DNA from: Verrucomicrobiales bacterium | Lineage (GTDB): Bacteria; Verrucomicrobiota; Verrucomicrobiia; Verrucomicrobiales; V1-33 | Direction: 5' to 3' | NCBI GenBank assembly: GCA_018003315.1 | Contig: JAGNEJ010000020.1 | Location: 1 to 59,288 of the forward strand | DNA: 59,288 bases | Shown: positions 58,865 through 59,288 of the stretch, in pieces | Layout of the letters: every line of letters starts with the position of its first letter | Position numbering within the stretch: the first letter of the stretch is position 1 | Translations under genes and position numbers: made by a program | The notes under the pieces: model-generated | Told to the model about the DNA's origin: nothing | Databases searched by the model: none | The model's input: the letters and a program-made list of their open reading frames with translations, nothing else

Positions 58865-59288
58865 TTAAGCGGCGACGTTTGACTGGCCGGAGCCATCCAT
58901 GGTCTGCGCCGGCACGGGAGGAGGGAGCGTGCCGGGAACCGGAGTCGGGTTGCGGAAAACGGCCATCACCGCGGAACCCAGCCCATAGAGCAGGGAAAGC
59001 GGCAGCACCAGCACCCATCCCGCAATGGGCAGCAGGAACGACAGGGAGAGCACCGTGGCGCTGCGGAGCAGTGCCGACCATCCGGGATCGCCTCCCTGGG
59101 AAAAGCGCCGCGCCATGCGCAGGACCAGTCCGGACGCCCCGCACAGGGCAGCCACTCCCGCACAACTGCCGACGAACATGGCCGCGGGCGGTCCAATCTT
59201 TGGAACCCTGGAAAACACCGCGACCAGAACGACCGCGCCAACCGCGCAGGCAGCACCCAGCAGGATCGCCAGGAAGGCGGACCCGGGC
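58865..59288 (-). CDS. membrane protein of unknown function, 5' end outside window
   Basis: At least 140 residues; the open frame reaches the window edge, so the start is missing. Three hydrophobic segments are visible (FLAILLGAACAVGAVVLVAV, GPPAAMFVGSCAGVAALCGA, ATVLSLSFLLPIAGWVLVLP), followed by a Pro-rich tail (NPTPVPGTLPPPVPAQTMDG). A GTG at 59218 could be an internal start but would cut the first helix. It ends 18 bases before the DUF1800 start, suggesting a three-gene operon. No family is recognised. Confidence 0.65.
   Translation of the reverse strand, partial: PGSAFLAILLGAACAVGAVVLVAVFSRVPKIGPPAAMFVGSCAGVAALCGASGLVLRMARRFSQGGDPGWSALLRSATVLSLSFLLPIAGWVLVLPLSLLYGLGSAVMAVFRNPTPVPGTLPPPVPAQTMDGSGQSNVAA

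Noticed and set aside
1-59288. CRISPR arrays, insertion sequences, riboswitches
   Set aside because: No regularly spaced repeats, no transposase-like protein and no recognised riboswitch core were seen on either strand.

Overview
The window looks like a chromosomal segment of a GC-rich member of the Verrucomicrobiota (PVC group), probably close to Verrucomicrobiales. This rests on the gene mix: a DUF1501/DUF1800 pair, very large secreted proteins with CotH, lamin-tail and 'DxDGxNNLxEYA' modules, a DUF116-polyprenyl synthetase fusion, an HNH protein without zinc cysteines, and many single-copy secreted proteins of unknown function. It is an inference from domain content; no rRNA is present. 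I see no integrase, transposase, phage gene or CRISPR array.

Layout. 1-2552 (minus): an esterase cut by the window edge and a membrane class III nucleotide cyclase. 2640-6327 (plus): cysteine desulfurase-like protein, HNH protein, DUF116-prenyl synthetase fusion. 6524-13414 (plus): two secreted proteins of unknown role, a PpiD/SurA-like membrane chaperone, a small TPR protein. 13459-15291 (minus): heparinase II/III-like secreted polysaccharide lyase. 15426-19567 (plus): phosphatidylglycerophosphate synthase, an HscC-type Hsp70 and its J-protein partner. 19597-24112: 3-dehydroquinate dehydratase (minus), a polyprenyl-phosphate sugar transferase and a membrane-anchored tandem pseudokinase (plus). 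24113-24721 is an AT-rich gene-free stretch with DnaA-box-like repeats. 24722-27535 (minus): MidA-type methyltransferase, CNNM/CBS protein, FmdB zinc ribbon. 27667-31801: glycosyltransferase, MFS transporter and a divergent Gfo/Idh/MocA oxidoreductase.

31917-33119: nrdR with a well-formed promoter carrying two NrdR boxes three helical turns apart, followed by an ATP-cone-like protein. 33233-35864: a minus-strand run of small secreted proteins, two of which share a C-terminal motif, closed by a terminator; opposite it lies a coiled-coil lipoprotein. tRNA-Asp(GTC) is at 35986. 36177-40240 (plus): a secreted protein with a Lon-protease-like domain, a PhoD-like phosphatase and a HupE/UreJ protein. 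40321-43947: DUF4870 protein, a PQQ-type beta-propeller, a lipoprotein and a GxxExxY protein. 44072-52634: two divergent giant secreted proteins. 52706-56128: an LptF/LptG-like permease with an extra N-terminal membrane region, a HIT hydrolase, a conserved unknown and 5-formyltetrahydrofolate cyclo-ligase. 56137-59288 (minus): DUF1501, DUF1800 and a membrane protein cut by the window edge.

Together these genes describe a heterotroph that invests heavily in cell-envelope and secreted proteins (polysaccharide breakdown, surface proteins, exopolysaccharide), mixed with ordinary housekeeping genes (phospholipid, shikimate, folate, ribonucleotide reductase control). Ribosome binding sites are mostly weak, so several starts were chosen from signal peptides or domain boundaries rather than from Shine-Dalgarno sequences.
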